Notes: generated from the sequence alone by a model not told the origin. DNA of 51,164 nt from [Flexibacter] sp. ATCC 35208 (GCF_001975825.1 NZ_MTKN01000060.1:1-51164); one strand, 5' to 3'; positions 35,946 through 45,230 are shown, numbered from the stretch's first letter. A program made the numbers and translations.

Positions 35946-37910
35946 ATGGAGCTGTCGGTACAAAACACACAGGAATTTCACAAGCAGATCAAAGCAGCAG
36001 GTATGCTAATTGCCATTGGAATAGTCTTTGGCGATATAGGCACTTCTCCACTATATACCTATACAGCATTATTCAAGCCTGATGAAATTATCAATCCTGC
36101 TAAGGCATTAGGTGTATTAAGTTGTGTAATATGGACACTTACTTTACAAACCACGTTCAAGTATATTTTCATCACTTTGCAGGCTGATAATAAGGGTGAA
36201 GGTGGTATCTTCTCCCTGTTTGCACTTATAAAAAGATACTACAGGAGGTGGCTGATTGTTGTTGCCATTATAGGTGGGTCTTTTTTAGTGGCTGATGGTA
36301 TTATTACTCCTCCCATTTCTGTAGCGTCTGCTATTGAAGGAATGAAAGCCATCTATCCGAATATTGATACAGTGCCTATTGTAATTGCTATTATTATTCT
36401 GCTTTTTGTAATTCAGCAATTCGGTACGCAACAAATAGGAAAGTTCTTTGGGCCGGTGATGATGACATGGTTCACATTTATCGGAGCGATTGGAGTGATG
36501 GCATTGAGCCACAATTTTAGTGTACTGAAAGCATTGAACCCTGTTTATGCTTATGAACTATTGACATATTATCCAAAAGGTTTTTGGTTATTAGGCGGAA
36601 TATTCCTTTGTACTACAGGTGCAGAAGCTATGTATAGTGATATGGGCCATGTAGGAAGGAATAATATCCGGGTTAGCTGGATCTACATAAAAATAACATT
36701 GATTCTTTGTTATGCTGGCCAGACTGCCTGGCTGCTAGAGGCGGGGAAAGCCAATACGCTCAGTCCTTTTTATAATATTGTTCCCCAGGCGATCTATGTT
36801 CCCTCAGTAATTCTTTCTACGCTCGCCACTATTATTGCCAGCCAGGCATTAATCAGTGGTTGCTTTACCCTGGCCAATGAAGCTATTCACCTGGGTTTCT
36901 GGCCACGCCACAAAATCGTCTTTCCCAGCAACATAAGAGGACAGTTATATATTCCTTTCTTTAACTGGGCATTAATGATAGCCTGTATTGGAATGGTACT
37001 CCACTTCAGGGAGTCTGGTAAAATGGAAGCTGCTTTTGGGCTTTCTGTAACACTGACAATGCTTACTACCACAATATTAATCGCACTTTGGTTACGAGCC
37101 CGTAGGAAGCCATTAATAGTAGTAGGCATTATCACAGCATTATTCCTTACAGTGGAAATCTCTTTTTTGATTGCAAATCTTCAAAAGGTCAAAGAGGGCG
37201 GTTGGATCATGCTGTTTGTTGGGGCTTTCCTTACTTTCATAATGTTGGTTTGGCGCACTGGTCGTTTACAACAGAAAAAACTTATTACTTTTAGTAAATT
37301 ACAGCCTGAAAACCTGCAACGGTTGATAGAACTAAGTCACCATAATGAGATAAGCAATTTTGCTACGAATCTTATATACCTCACCACATCAGCAGATCCC
37401 AACGAGATTGAAAACAAAACGCTCCGGTCAATTTTCAGTAATCCTATTAAAAAAGCAGATGTTTATTGGTTTTTCCATGTGGAAATTGATGATGAACCTT
37501 ATACATTACAATATTCAGTTACAACATTATCCGTAAATGATGTTTATCACGTAACGCTCAGATTAGGATTCCGTGTTCAACCCCGTGTAGATCTCTTCTT
37601 CCGGCATATAGCAAATGAACTTGTCAGTAACGGAGAACTTAAACTTGAACGCAGCCCTATGATGGAATTTGCGATGAATGATATCGGCGATTATAAATTT
37701 ATCATCATCAATTCTTATCTCTCTTTTGATAATGATCTGCCTTTCTGGAGATCCATCCTCATTAAATGCTATTATAATCTTAAAGGAATAGGGGTAACAG
37801 AAGACGTAAATTATGGACTGGATACAAGCAACGTGATAATTGAAAAATATCCGTTGGTATATACCAATAAACAAAACCTGAAAATACAAAGGATAGATAA
37901 TTGTTCCTAA
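35946..37910 (+). CDS. kup: Kup potassium uptake transporter
   Basis: 654 residues, full length for the KUP/HAK family. The signature GIVFGDIGTSPLYTYTALF is in helix 1 (about 24-42). Eleven more helices extend to about residue 430, then comes a ~220-residue cytoplasmic domain (from RLQQKKLITFSKLQ). The conserved ADGIITPPISVASAIEGMK is present at about 117. It imports K+ in symport with H+. It is monocistronic: the YnfA remnant beyond it is on the opposite strand. Confidence 0.95.
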   Translation: MELSVQNTQEFHKQIKAAGMLIAIGIVFGDIGTSPLYTYTALFKPDEIINPAKALGVLSCVIWTLTLQTTFKYIFITLQADNKGEGGIFSLFALIKRYYRRWLIVVAIIGGSFLVADGIITPPISVASAIEGMKAIYPNIDTVPIVIAIIILLFVIQQFGTQQIGKFFGPVMMTWFTFIGAIGVMALSHNFSVLKALNPVYAYELLTYYPKGFWLLGGIFLCTTGAEAMYSDMGHVGRNNIRVSWIYIKITLILCYAGQTAWLLEAGKANTLSPFYNIVPQAIYVPSVILSTLATIIASQALISGCFTLANEAIHLGFWPRHKIVFPSNIRGQLYIPFFNWALMIACIGMVLHFRESGKMEAAFGLSVTLTMLTTTILIALWLRARRKPLIVVGIITALFLTVEISFLIANLQKVKEGGWIMLFVGAFLTFIMLVWRTGRLQQKKLITFSKLQPENLQRLIELSHHNEISNFATNLIYLTTSADPNEIENKTLRSIFSNPIKKADVYWFFHVEIDDEPYTLQYSVTTLSVNDVYHVTLRLGFRVQPRVDLFFRHIANELVSNGELKLERSPMMEFAMNDIGDYKFIIINSYLSFDNDLPFWRSILIKCYYNLKGIGVTEDVNYGLDTSNVIIEKYPLVYTNKQNLKIQRIDNCS

Positions 37911-37925
37911 TGCTTTATTAATTCA

Positions 37926-38238
37926 TTAGTGAATGGTTTGGGGTGCGTAAAAGATAATACAAACACCTATCAGGGCAACGAGTGCACATATTAAATCATA
38001 GAAGTATGGTTTAAAGTTGTCAGCTAACCATGCCCATAATAAAACAACACTATGCCCCCTCCATAAGTTGCATATACCGTCCAAAGCCGGCAACCTGCAA
38101 TGTGGCATTAACTCCGTATGAAAGGAGAACGATTCCGCCTAATATTCTCATCCAGATATGGTACCCTTCTTTGAGCTATTGCCATATCAGATACCCGCAT
38201 CCGATTTCACAGATACCAGCTAATACAAAAGGCACAAC
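37926..38238 (-). pseudogene. ynfA-like membrane protein gene with several lesions
   Basis: Read on the minus strand, the pieces match the YnfA (UPF0060) family in order: VVPFVLAGICEIGCGYLIWQ, then an in-frame TAG, LKEGYHIWMRILGGIVLLSYGVNATLQ, a frameshift around FGR-Y, and VVLLWAWLADNFKPYFYDLICALVALIGVCIIFYAPQ to the stop. At least one nonsense codon and two frame changes interrupt it, so no functional product is expected. Confidence 0.75.
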
Positions 38239-38265
38239 GATTTAATTACTTCCATAAAGAGCCTT

Positions 38266-38382
38266 TTATGCGCCCTTTATGATTCTATAAATAATGCCTG
38301 ATATAATTATCAGGGAGTAAAATCCCAATAATATATTCCAGGGAGTAACGTGCTTTTTTAAGTTCACTTTAAAGGTTCGCAT
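38266..38382 (-). CDS. Possible small membrane peptide
   Basis: 38 residues: MRTFKVNLKKHVTP, then a hydrophobic stretch (WNILLGFYSLIIISGIIYRI) and a basic tail. One predicted helix. It lies upstream of the YnfA pseudogene on the same strand and may be a real small gene or part of the decayed region. No family was recognised. Confidence 0.3.
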   Translation of the reverse strand: MRTFKVNLKKHVTPWNILLGFYSLIIISGIIYRIIKGA

Positions 38383-38560
38383 ATAATTAGTTTGCTACCT
38401 TAAAATCAATTGACGTTCCTAAAAGACATAAAAGCGTAAAAACAGCTACTATAGCTATTTTATTCTTCCAGATGGGGTGTTGTGGGAAAATAAACTCTTT
38501 CACTTTGAGAGCATTTTATCATTTTGAGAGGATGTAATTACATTAGAAAAGCTTTAAAGC

Positions 38561-38691
38561 TTGCAGAGAAAGAAGGATTCGCCCCCCGGACCTGTTACAG
38601 TCAAAATCATTCGCGACATGAGCGCCAATTTCGATCTCAAACCTCCTAAATACAAAAAGGCCTTCAGATTTCTCATCCGAAGGCCTTCAAT
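38561..38691 (-). repeat. Noncoding repeat, copy A (tRNA-like segment plus terminator hairpin)
   Basis: On the minus strand this unit has a terminator hairpin (GAAGGCCTTCGGATG ... CTGAAGGCCTTTTTG, 38654-38687), a conserved ~50-base spacer containing GAGGTTTGAGATCGAAATT, then GACTGTAACAGGTCC, GGGGGGCGAATCC and TTCTTTCTCTGCA. The last segments resemble the variable arm, T arm and acceptor end of a tRNA, but the T loop is changed and no 5' half is convincing. It is about 94 percent identical by eye to copy C at 45272-45397 across the first 90 bases. Confidence 0.7.
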
Positions 38692-38697
38692 AGTGGG

Positions 38698-38886
38698 ATA
38701 GCCATTGAAGAAGTGGCTAAACTTAATCTTTCCAATAATAGCTATTATCACGGGCTAATGGGCTATCTGTATAGCGGCATCAATCACGAACAAGCACTAT
38801 TCCATTATGGGCAGGCATTACAGTTTACAAAGTCTGCTGTTGAAAAGAAAGTGCTGACAGGCAAAATAGACCAACTTAAAAAATAA
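38698..38886 (+). pseudogene. C-terminal fragment of an ECF sigma factor (SigJ-like)
   Basis: The open frame reads IAIEEVAKLNLSNNSYYHGLMG, YLYSGINHEQALFHYGQALQ and a final KKVLTGKIDQLKK-stop. This matches the C-terminal helical repeat (DUF6596) of ECF sigma factors of the RpoE/SigJ kind, which end with a Y-H-x-L-G, H-Y-x-x-A-L, KKxxxxKIxxL pattern. The sigma2 and sigma4 regions are missing and there is no start codon. Its 5' edge touches the terminator hairpin of repeat copy A. Confidence 0.65.
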
Positions 38887-39031
38887 ACAAAAACCAATAA
38901 AAATTATTGCTTAGACTGTAGCTGCTGTTTTTATGATGATTTGGTTTATTCCTATGCTGAATCACAATCACTAAATAACATTTTTGGTAGAACTATTATT
39001 TGAATAGCCTTATTATAGGATCGATTAAGTA

Positions 39032-39124
39032 ATTGAGAGGTTAGGTGTATCAAAAGTTACCGCCTCTAAATATCTGAAAGGATTGGCAGAGACAGGTAAA
39101 TTAGTTACCCCCTTACTGCTTTAA
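39032..39124 (+). pseudogene. Fragment of a Fic-family C-terminal winged helix
   Basis: A 30-residue open stretch reads IERLGVSKVTASKYLKGLAETGKLV and then a stop. Helix-turn-helix tails of this sort (LGVS-x-x-TASKYL-x-x-L-x-x-x-G) close Fic/DOC-type proteins. An in-frame TAA lies just before it and no larger gene is present. Confidence 0.5.
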
Positions 39125-39136
39125 TAATTTTCGAGA

Positions 39137-39223
39137 CTGTAAAATTCGCCCCGCCGAGTATTTGACAGCCAAAACCATCCAAGGCATGACCATGCACTAA
39201 TTCTGCGGAAAAAGAGGAATTCT
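39137..39223 (-). repeat. Noncoding repeat, diverged copy D
   Basis: The minus strand shows CATGCCTTGGATGGTTTTGG, CTGTCAAATACTCGGCGGGG and CGAATTTTACAG, which align with the core of copies A and C (CATG-CGCGAATGATTTTGACTGTAACAGG and GGGGGGCGAATCC). A second TCTTTTTCCGCAG end at 39200-39220 suggests two broken copies in tandem. It lies just after the SGNH hydrolase stop. Confidence 0.5.
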
Positions 39224-39232
39224 ACACTAACA

Positions 39233-40492
39233 TTACTTGAACAAAGACAGGTTTATTCCTTCGCCTATTAAACGGTAACCCATTTCGTTAGGATGGAGAA
39301 AATCATTCGCTCCGGCTTGTAGCTCATATTGTAAAACATCCTTGTCATTGGGATCTCTCATCAACTGATCAAAGTCGATGACTGCATCGAAATGGTTCGA
39401 GCTCCGGATCCATTCGTTGACCTTGTTGCGAGCGGAATTTTTGTAGCTCTCATAATAGAAGCTTTTTTTGAAAGGCATGATGGTGGCACCGTAAACCTTT
39501 ATTCCTTTGGCGTGCGCCAGATCTATGAATTGTTGATAAGCGGCAATGAGATTTTGTGCTATGCCATCAGCGGCCAAACTGTCCCGTGCACCGCCAAGGT
39601 CGTTAATTCCTTCTGCCAGAATAAGCCATCTGCCCCCTTTCTGATCAAGGACATCATGTTCGAAACGTAGCAATCCGGTAGGTCCTAATCCCCCTTTAAG
39701 AATGGCATTACCACCGATCCCCATATTGATTACACCTACCTTGCTGGTAGCTGGATTTTTTAACAAATTCTCTGATAATATATCGGGCCAGCGATTCTGT
39801 TTATTGGTCCCTGAACCACGTCCATCAGCGATTGAATCACCGAAAACGACAACCGATCCCGAATTATTTTTGGCTTCTACTTCAATTCCTGCAATAACGT
39901 ACCAATGATCAATCCTGATCATATCCTTATATTTCTCACCGGGTTTGGCAGCGTTGCTGGCAAACAGATAAGAGGTAGTTCGGGAGCCTGCATGCCCTGT
40001 GAGAATTGAAGGGACTTCGCCAAAAGAAATAGTGATAGCGATTCTGGCCCTCGGCTTTAGCTCAAACGATTTGGGGTCGGAATAAATTTCTGTACCTGGT
40101 TGCAAAATAACTTCCTGTTTCCCATTGAAGGTTAACAATGCAATGGTTGACATATCAATCGCGCTGCTGTCTTTCGCAGCCGCAATCTGTACCGATCTGA
40201 TCACGAGCGGACTATTCCCAAATTTATTGGAGAACTTCAGCCTTAGTTTATCAGCACCGATTGAGACGCAGACGATCTGTCTTAAGACATGGTTAGCAAT
40301 TCCTGGTTTGGGAGGCATGTCCTTAGGATCTGTTGCCAAAAGTGCTGTTCCCCAGGTACCTACCCATTTCGTTTTGTCTTCTGTGTGATATTGGCTAACA
40401 GGAGGATTAGCTGATACAGAAATACAATACAGCAACAATAGTGTCGGCCATCCAATTTGCAGAATTCCGAGGGTATGATATCGTTTTTTCAT
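39233..40492 (-). CDS. Secreted SGNH/GDSL-family hydrolase
   Basis: 419 residues with a signal peptide (LLLYCISVSAN). The N-terminal ~190 residues are a beta-rich domain (WVGTWGTALLATDP, RQIVCVSIGADKLRLKFSNKFG) common in this GDSL branch. The catalytic domain has block I VVFGDSIADGRG (Ser), block II GIGGNAIL (Gly), block III AEGINDLGG (Asn) and block V DFLHPNEMGYRLIGEGI (Asp/His). It is probably an esterase of acetylated or acylated carbohydrates in the periplasm or outside. It is a single gene in an otherwise decayed region. Confidence 0.88.
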   Translation of the reverse strand: MKKRYHTLGILQIGWPTLLLLYCISVSANPPVSQYHTEDKTKWVGTWGTALLATDPKDMPPKPGIANHVLRQIVCVSIGADKLRLKFSNKFGNSPLVIRSVQIAAAKDSSAIDMSTIALLTFNGKQEVILQPGTEIYSDPKSFELKPRARIAITISFGEVPSILTGHAGSRTTSYLFASNAAKPGEKYKDMIRIDHWYVIAGIEVEAKNNSGSVVVFGDSIADGRGSGTNKQNRWPDILSENLLKNPATSKVGVINMGIGGNAILKGGLGPTGLLRFEHDVLDQKGGRWLILAEGINDLGGARDSLAADGIAQNLIAAYQQFIDLAHAKGIKVYGATIMPFKKSFYYESYKNSARNKVNEWIRSSNHFDAVIDFDQLMRDPNDKDVLQYELQAGANDFLHPNEMGYRLIGEGINLSLFK

Positions 40493-41014
40493 GATAAATA
40501 ATTAATATTTGATCGTTAACGTGGTCAGGAGGCAGAATTGTTTTGATTAATATGTATTCGCCAATTTTGATTTGAAAGATAGAAAGTGGTTAATTTAATC
40601 AACAAACAAGGGTTAATGCTACCAGCAGCCGGTCATTGCTTGTGCGATAGTTAACTTTTACGTACGAAATAAGTTTCGTTTTGATGAAATTAATAAAATT
40701 AACTATACCCTCACTCCTCTTACAACTAAATCCAAAATCATTCGCGACATGACCGGCAATCCGGTCTCAAACCTCCCAAATACAAAAAAGGCATTCAGAT
40801 TTTTCATCCGAAAGCCTTCGATATTTACTAAACCCGGTCAGTTTATTTAGCGGAAGAGTTGGATGCAATTGTCGACCCTTTTTGCCAAAGATTTGGGGAA
40901 GATTACTGATTTCATTGAAAGGTATTGCCGAAATTGGCCGGAATGGAAATGTTAAGGCTTATCAGGGACTTGGGATAACACTTCTCCGTAATATACAAGC
41001 AACCTTCCGTTTGA
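40493..41014. other. Region between the SGNH hydrolase and marR without an intact gene
   Basis: It contains the leader of the SGNH gene (40493-40680), repeat copy B (40727-40829) and ~180 bases (40832-41014) with short open stretches in several frames that do not match a family I know. The latter may be another decayed gene. Confidence 0.5.
40727..40829 (-). repeat. Noncoding repeat, copy B
   Basis: On the minus strand: terminator hairpin (CGAAGGCTTTCGGATG to CTGAATGCCTTTTTTG), then GGGAGGTTTGAGACCGG, a short stem GACCGG-ATTG-CCGGTC, and CATGTCGCGAATGATTTTGG. It lacks the GGGGGGCGAATCC tRNA-like part of copies A and C, so it is truncated on that side. Confidence 0.65.
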
Positions 41015-41632
41015 TCAGACGTCTTTAAAGGCCGGCTCGAATTTTTTTAGCTTATTCCATTTTTGCGTGATCCTGTCCAACAGGGGTTTCAGGTTATCCA
41101 GGCATTCCATCATGGCGCTTTCGGGCATATCGCCGTATAACTCGTAATAAACGGTGTCCAGCGCCTCATGCCCATCCTTAACGACCTTTCTACCTTTAGC
41201 TGTGATCGTAACCATTTTTGATCTTTTATCATGATCGTCCGTCTTTTCATCAAGTAACCCCTTTTTGATCAAACGATCAATTACTAAGATACCCGACGAT
41301 ATTTCGATAAAATGCATATAGATGAGATCTTTTTTTCGGATTGGCTCTGACCGCTGTAAGGTGAGCAGGAAAATGAACTCGTCGAAACTTGTCAGGCCCA
41401 ACGGTTTCATCTCGGTCATGGTAAAGAACATCCATAGCCTGGACAGGCGATTGATCACCTTAGTAAGTGCATACCGGCAGGAAAGGTCCGGCGCATGGTC
41501 GGGCATATCTCGCTCATTTTCCTGTACCAGCTGTCTTTTTAAATAATCCCTGCAAAAATCCTCTATTGATCCGGCCGGATTCTGCTCCTCGAACCCTGCC
41601 CATTCCTGTACTATTGCCAACGTCTTGTTCAT
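41015..41632 (-). CDS. MarR family transcriptional regulator
   Basis: About 205 residues; the start at 41632 (MNKTLAIVQEW) is preferred because the longer frame would run into the operator palindrome. The winged helix covers about residues 80-155: SFDEFIFLLTLQRSEPIRKKDLI, SGILVIDRLIKKGLLDEKTDDHDKRSKMVTITAKGRKVV, with the D-x-R-S wing. It is divergent from the membrane protein/reductase/hydrolase genes at 41844-43878 and most likely represses them. Confidence 0.85.
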   Translation of the reverse strand: MNKTLAIVQEWAGFEEQNPAGSIEDFCRDYLKRQLVQENERDMPDHAPDLSCRYALTKVINRLSRLWMFFTMTEMKPLGLTSFDEFIFLLTLQRSEPIRKKDLIYMHFIEISSGILVIDRLIKKGLLDEKTDDHDKRSKMVTITAKGRKVVKDGHEALDTVYYELYGDMPESAMMECLDNLKPLLDRITQKWNKLKKFEPAFKDV

Positions 41633-41662
41633 ATTATCAATTAATGGTTTAAAATTAAATAA

Positions 41663-41707
41663 ATAAAACATAAATGCTTCATTTAAGACATAAATGTTTT
41701 ATATTTG
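41663..41707 (+). promoter_or_regulatory. MarR operator and promoter of the divergent operon
   Basis: ATAAAACAT (41663-41671) and ATGTTTTAT (41694-41702) are perfect 9-base arms. Nested inside is TAAATG-CTT-CATTTA (41671-41685). The right arm overlaps TATATTTG (41700-41707), a match to the -7 element TAnnTTTG for the plus-strand operon. Binding of a MarR dimer here would block the promoter. Confidence 0.65.
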
Positions 41708-41843
41708 CTTTTATAGTACATTAATGATTTAAAAAATGGTAGCTAATAAACCGTATTCGGATGAAGCTTTAATAAGGTCATCGGACCGGAAGATATAAGT
41801 AATGATTAATTGATCGAAGTGTTCAACTCAAATAAAAACCTTT

Positions 41844-42293
41844 ATGACTTCAGAAAACAATAATATACCCCTGACCGGGAAACTCATCCTTTCATTTATG
41901 GGATTATTCACATCGGTTTCGCCGTACCTGGCAGATTGGAATATTACCCATATCTATAACCCGACCTGGCCCCCTCATGCTAAATTCCACAATGCACAAA
42001 CTATGGTACTCGGGGCCCTGCTCGGCTTACTTACGCTGTATGTCCTTTGGATCAGAAAAGAGGTGAATGCTTTACAGCGGCTGCATGAGGCTGTGATAAT
42101 CGTATCACTCTATTGGGTCGCACAGTTACCAGCTATTCTTTTCCCGGGAACCAAACTGGTAGATCCAGGCATCAACCATGTTCAAATGCCGGTCATACTT
42201 GGTGTTCAGTTCAACCAATTAATAATGGACATCGTTATTGTTCTTCCATTGATCTTTTTAGGCTGGTATATCAGCTACAGAAAATTAAAATAA
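41844..42293 (+). CDS. Four-helix membrane protein (DUF6640-like)
   Basis: 149 residues. Four hydrophobic helices are visible (for example ILSFMGLFTSVSPYLADW, MVLGALLGLLTLYVLWI, LHEAVIIVSLYWVAQLPAILF, LIMDIVIVLPLIFLGWYISY). The THIYNPTWPPHAKFHNAQT loop is characteristic of a small family found beside NAD(P)-binding reductases; I believe it is DUF6640. It is first in the MarR-linked operon, 11 bases before the reductase. Function unknown. Confidence 0.65.
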   Translation: MTSENNNIPLTGKLILSFMGLFTSVSPYLADWNITHIYNPTWPPHAKFHNAQTMVLGALLGLLTLYVLWIRKEVNALQRLHEAVIIVSLYWVAQLPAILFPGTKLVDPGINHVQMPVILGVQFNQLIMDIVIVLPLIFLGWYISYRKLK

Positions 42294-42304
42294 ACAACAT
42301 AACT

Positions 42305-43195
42305 ATGAAGAATTTCATTTTAGTCGCAGGCGCTACGGGTGACCTGGGCGCAAGAATTATTAAATCACTGATCGGAAAAGGGGCAGAAGTGCATGCCCTG
42401 GTTCGTTCAGGCAGTGATGAAAAAAAAATCGATAAGATCGCCGCATTGGGTGCTCAAATTATTGAGGCTGACCTTACCGACGCGACAGCGCTTACTAATG
42501 CCTGTATGGGCGCAACCTGCGTTGTTTCTGCACTGGCGGGCTTAAGGGATGTGATTGTTGATACCCAGGTTTTATTACTTAAAGCTGCGGTGAAAGCCGG
42601 CGTGCCGCGATTCATCCCTTCGGACTTTTCTTCTGACTTTACTAAATTGCAAGAAGGCGAAAACCGCAATTTCGACCTGAGACGCGAGTTTCACACTCAC
42701 CTCGACAAGGCGGACATCAAAGGAACATCCATACTGATCGGCGCTTTCGCTGATATCCTCAGTTACAATACGCCCTTTTATAATCTAAAAGAACAATCGG
42801 TAGCTTATTGGGGTGAGGACCCGAACTGGAAGGTGGATTTTACGACCAAAGACAATGCCGCAGAATTTACCGCATCTGCCGCCCTCGACCCAGATACCCC
42901 ACGGATACTACGGATACACAGTTTCAGTGTAAGCCCCGTGGAACTCACCGCTTTTGCCAAAGCATTCAATAAAGGAGAATTCCGGTTAATGCCGATGGGC
43001 AGCCTTGCCGACTTCGCCGCTTATAACAAACGGGAAAGGGCAGCACATCCTGAAGGAGAGCACGAACTGTATGCCAAATGGCAACAAAGCCAGTACATGC
43101 ACAGCATGTTCAGCGTGCAGAACACACCACTTGATAACGACCGCTACCCAAATATCACCTGGACAACAGCCACTGAGGTCGTTTCTCAGATCTAA
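42305..43195 (+). CDS. NmrA-like/isoflavone reductase-like NAD(P)-binding protein
   Basis: 296 residues from the ATG at 42305. The dinucleotide site VAGATGDLGARII (about 6-18) opens a Rossmann fold; VVSALAGLRDVI and PSDFSSDF follow, with the family's conserved FIPSDF. This resembles aromatic alcohol reductases and NmrA-like quinone or redox sensors. It is in the MarR-linked operon. An earlier in-frame start at 42113 would overlap the previous gene and looks non-coding. Confidence 0.8.
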   Translation: MKNFILVAGATGDLGARIIKSLIGKGAEVHALVRSGSDEKKIDKIAALGAQIIEADLTDATALTNACMGATCVVSALAGLRDVIVDTQVLLLKAAVKAGVPRFIPSDFSSDFTKLQEGENRNFDLRREFHTHLDKADIKGTSILIGAFADILSYNTPFYNLKEQSVAYWGEDPNWKVDFTTKDNAAEFTASAALDPDTPRILRIHSFSVSPVELTAFAKAFNKGEFRLMPMGSLADFAAYNKRERAAHPEGEHELYAKWQQSQYMHSMFSVQNTPLDNDRYPNITWTTATEVVSQI

Positions 43196-43233
43196 GTCCG
43201 GGAAAATTAATTTTAACATCATACACCATTACC

Positions 43234-43878
43234 ATGAAAGCAAAAATCTGGAAATCAATCTTTACTGCAATGCTTATCGTGCTCAATTTTGCGCTTGCAG
43301 AAGGGCAAAACAAGACAGTACATACGCCTATACCGGCAGCCTATACAGACGAAGCATTGATCAAAAAACTTCCAGGTTTCATTAACCGGACTGAAACTGT
43401 TAACGGGATCAGCCTGCATTATGTAGAGGGTGGCAAAGGAAAACCTCTGTTCTTAATGCCGGGCTGGCCCGAAACCTGGTATGCCTATCATTTAGTAGCA
43501 CCCGCACTTGCGGCGCATTACCATGTTTACATTGTTGATATCCGGGGCATGGGTTCTTCTGCCAAGCCGCAAACCGGCTATGATAAAAAAACCATGGCGG
43601 GTGATCTTTATGCATTGATCAAAAAGCTCGGTGTCGCCAAAGCCTACATTTGTGGTCATGACATCGGTGCCATGGTCGCTTACAGCTTTGCGGCCAATTA
43701 TCCGAGCGCGACCGAAAAATTGATCATCATGGAAGGTTCACATCCTAATCCGATGATCGAGAAAATGCCGATGCTACCCGCAAAAGGCACCTTTACCTCC
43801 AAGATGAGCGGACAAGCCCCCTATGCCTGGTGGTTCGCTTTCAACCAAACAAAAGGGCTACCGGAAAAAATGACATGA
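43234..43878 (+). pseudogene. Truncated alpha/beta hydrolase (epoxide hydrolase-like)
   Basis: 214 residues of a protein that is normally 300-340. A signal peptide (ALAEG) is followed by the cap-less fold: oxyanion site MPGWPET (about 75-81), DIRGMGSS, and the nucleophile elbow GHDIGA with Asp143. The catalytic His and the second acid, which lie in the last ~100 residues, are missing: the frame stops at KGLPEKMT just where the family continues. It is in the MarR operon. The enzyme is likely inactive, and the break point lies next to an ABC permease fragment. Confidence 0.75.
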
Positions 43879-43891
43879 TGCTTAAATAAAG

Positions 43892-43939
43892 AAGTGGATA
43901 TAATTAAGCAAGTTTCTGCTCAAATATATCCACTTTTAC
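43892..43939 (+). terminator. Hairpin at the junction of two truncated genes
   Basis: AAGTGGATATA (43892-43902) and TATATCCACTT (43925-43935) form a perfect stem with a 22-base loop, then TTAC. It lies between the broken hydrolase and the ABC permease remnant. It could terminate the operon or be the relic of a mobile-element end. Confidence 0.45.
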
Positions 43940-43962
43940 TTAGTTGCAGGGTGTGAGGGACA

Positions 43963-44526
43963 ATGTTCGAACTTTTTTTCATTGCAGAAATAATGGGTAG
44001 GCCTTCAGGAATTGACCCGCTCCGGCAGCAGGTAGCACTGGCAGCGGTTCAAAACCTATACCACCAATATCATCCGGGATTGGACTTTGCCTACACATAT
44101 GTGGACGACAGCTACAACAGGCTCTATGCCTCGGAGCAGCGGGTAGAGGTACTGACCCGTTATTTCGCGGGTATGGCGATCCTGATTTCCTGCCTGGGAT
44201 TATTTGGGCTGGCTGCTTTCACCGCGCAAAAACGGCAGAAGGAGATCGGCATCCGCAAAGTGATCGGCGCATCATCCGCCCAGTTGGTCGCCATGCTATC
44301 CAAAGATTTTCTTAGGTTAGTATGCCTGGCGCTGGTGATTGCCATGCCTCTTGGTTGGTGGACATGTCATCATTGGCTGCAAAGTTTTGCCTATCGTATT
44401 GAGCTGAGTCCGATGATCTTCGTATTGACAGCGCTGCTGGTAGTGATAATCACCCTGCTGACCATCAGTTATCAGTCGCTTAAGGCGGCGATGGTTAACC
44501 CGATAAAAAGCCTGAGAACAGAGTAA
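43963..44526 (+). pseudogene. C-terminal fragment of a MacB/FtsX-type ABC permease
   Basis: 187 residues. From about residue 23 it matches the end of large Bacteroidota ABC permeases: ALAAVQNLYHQYHPGLDFAY, then FAGMAILISCLGLFGLAAFTAQKRQKEIGIRKVIGAS and the last three membrane helices, ending NPIKSLRTE. The intact family has about 800 residues with two permease domains; only the last quarter remains. The ATG used here precedes the homologous part and is probably fortuitous. Confidence 0.8.
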
Positions 44527-44634
44527 TGCAGAAAGAAGAAAAATTTGTCGTCGTCGATCAGTAAGGCCAGCCATCGATTTCGAACATATATACAGTCGAT
44601 AACAAATGCCTTAGGAAAGCATCAAAATATATTA

Positions 44635-44671
44635 AAAAGCAAGACCTGCTCTATGAGCGGGTCTTGCTTTT
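44635..44671. terminator. Bidirectional terminator hairpin
   Basis: AAAAGCAAGACC (44635-44646) and GGTCTTGCTTTT (44660-44671) form a perfect 12-base stem with an inner GCTC/GAGC stem. T-runs follow in both directions. Confidence 0.8.
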
Positions 44672-45230
44672 CTGTGGGCTACGGCGACAACAATCGAACC
44701 TATTTCAAGATGATTTGTTTATCATCATGGAGTATATTGAAATGAAACAAATGAAATTCTTAAAATAGTGAAGTTCTTATCTACATTTGAGGCAATTCCA
44801 AGTAACCGTTAATTTCGAACTCTATTTTGTATAATAAATTGCATACAGGAATAGCAATGCCCCATTGCCAATGGTCCTGCAATGAATGTCCGGAGAGTAA
44901 AAAAGTACCCACATCAGTCCAATATGAAAACGTTCATACATGTAGGTTTCTTTAACCCTTCTACGGATCGTCGATTTGTCATACAGGATTCGATAGTTGG
45001 GATAACGGCATCGGATTTTACGATTGATAAGACCTTCCTATGCATCCCAATAAAAGTGAACAATACTACCCGCAGCAATATCTAATAAAAAACAAAACAA
45101 ACGAAAATGAACCTACGTTTCAGCAACTGGTAGCATGCACAATTTAACAAGCATATTCTTAGTTTCATGCCAAGGGAATTCGAACGTATTGTAGTTTGAT
45201 AATCAATAAAGTATAGAATTAGTAAAAACT

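Noticed and set aside
41736..41798. A 20-residue leader peptide (MVANKPYSDEALIRS) upstream of the membrane protein gene
   Set aside because: Its similarity to the AYTDEALIKKLPGF segment of the hydrolase is short and may be chance; there is no attenuator-like hairpin.
44924..45085. A 53-residue frame starting MKTFIHVGFFNPSTD
   Set aside because: It matches no family I know and sits in a decayed noncoding region; kept only as a remark in the regional entry.
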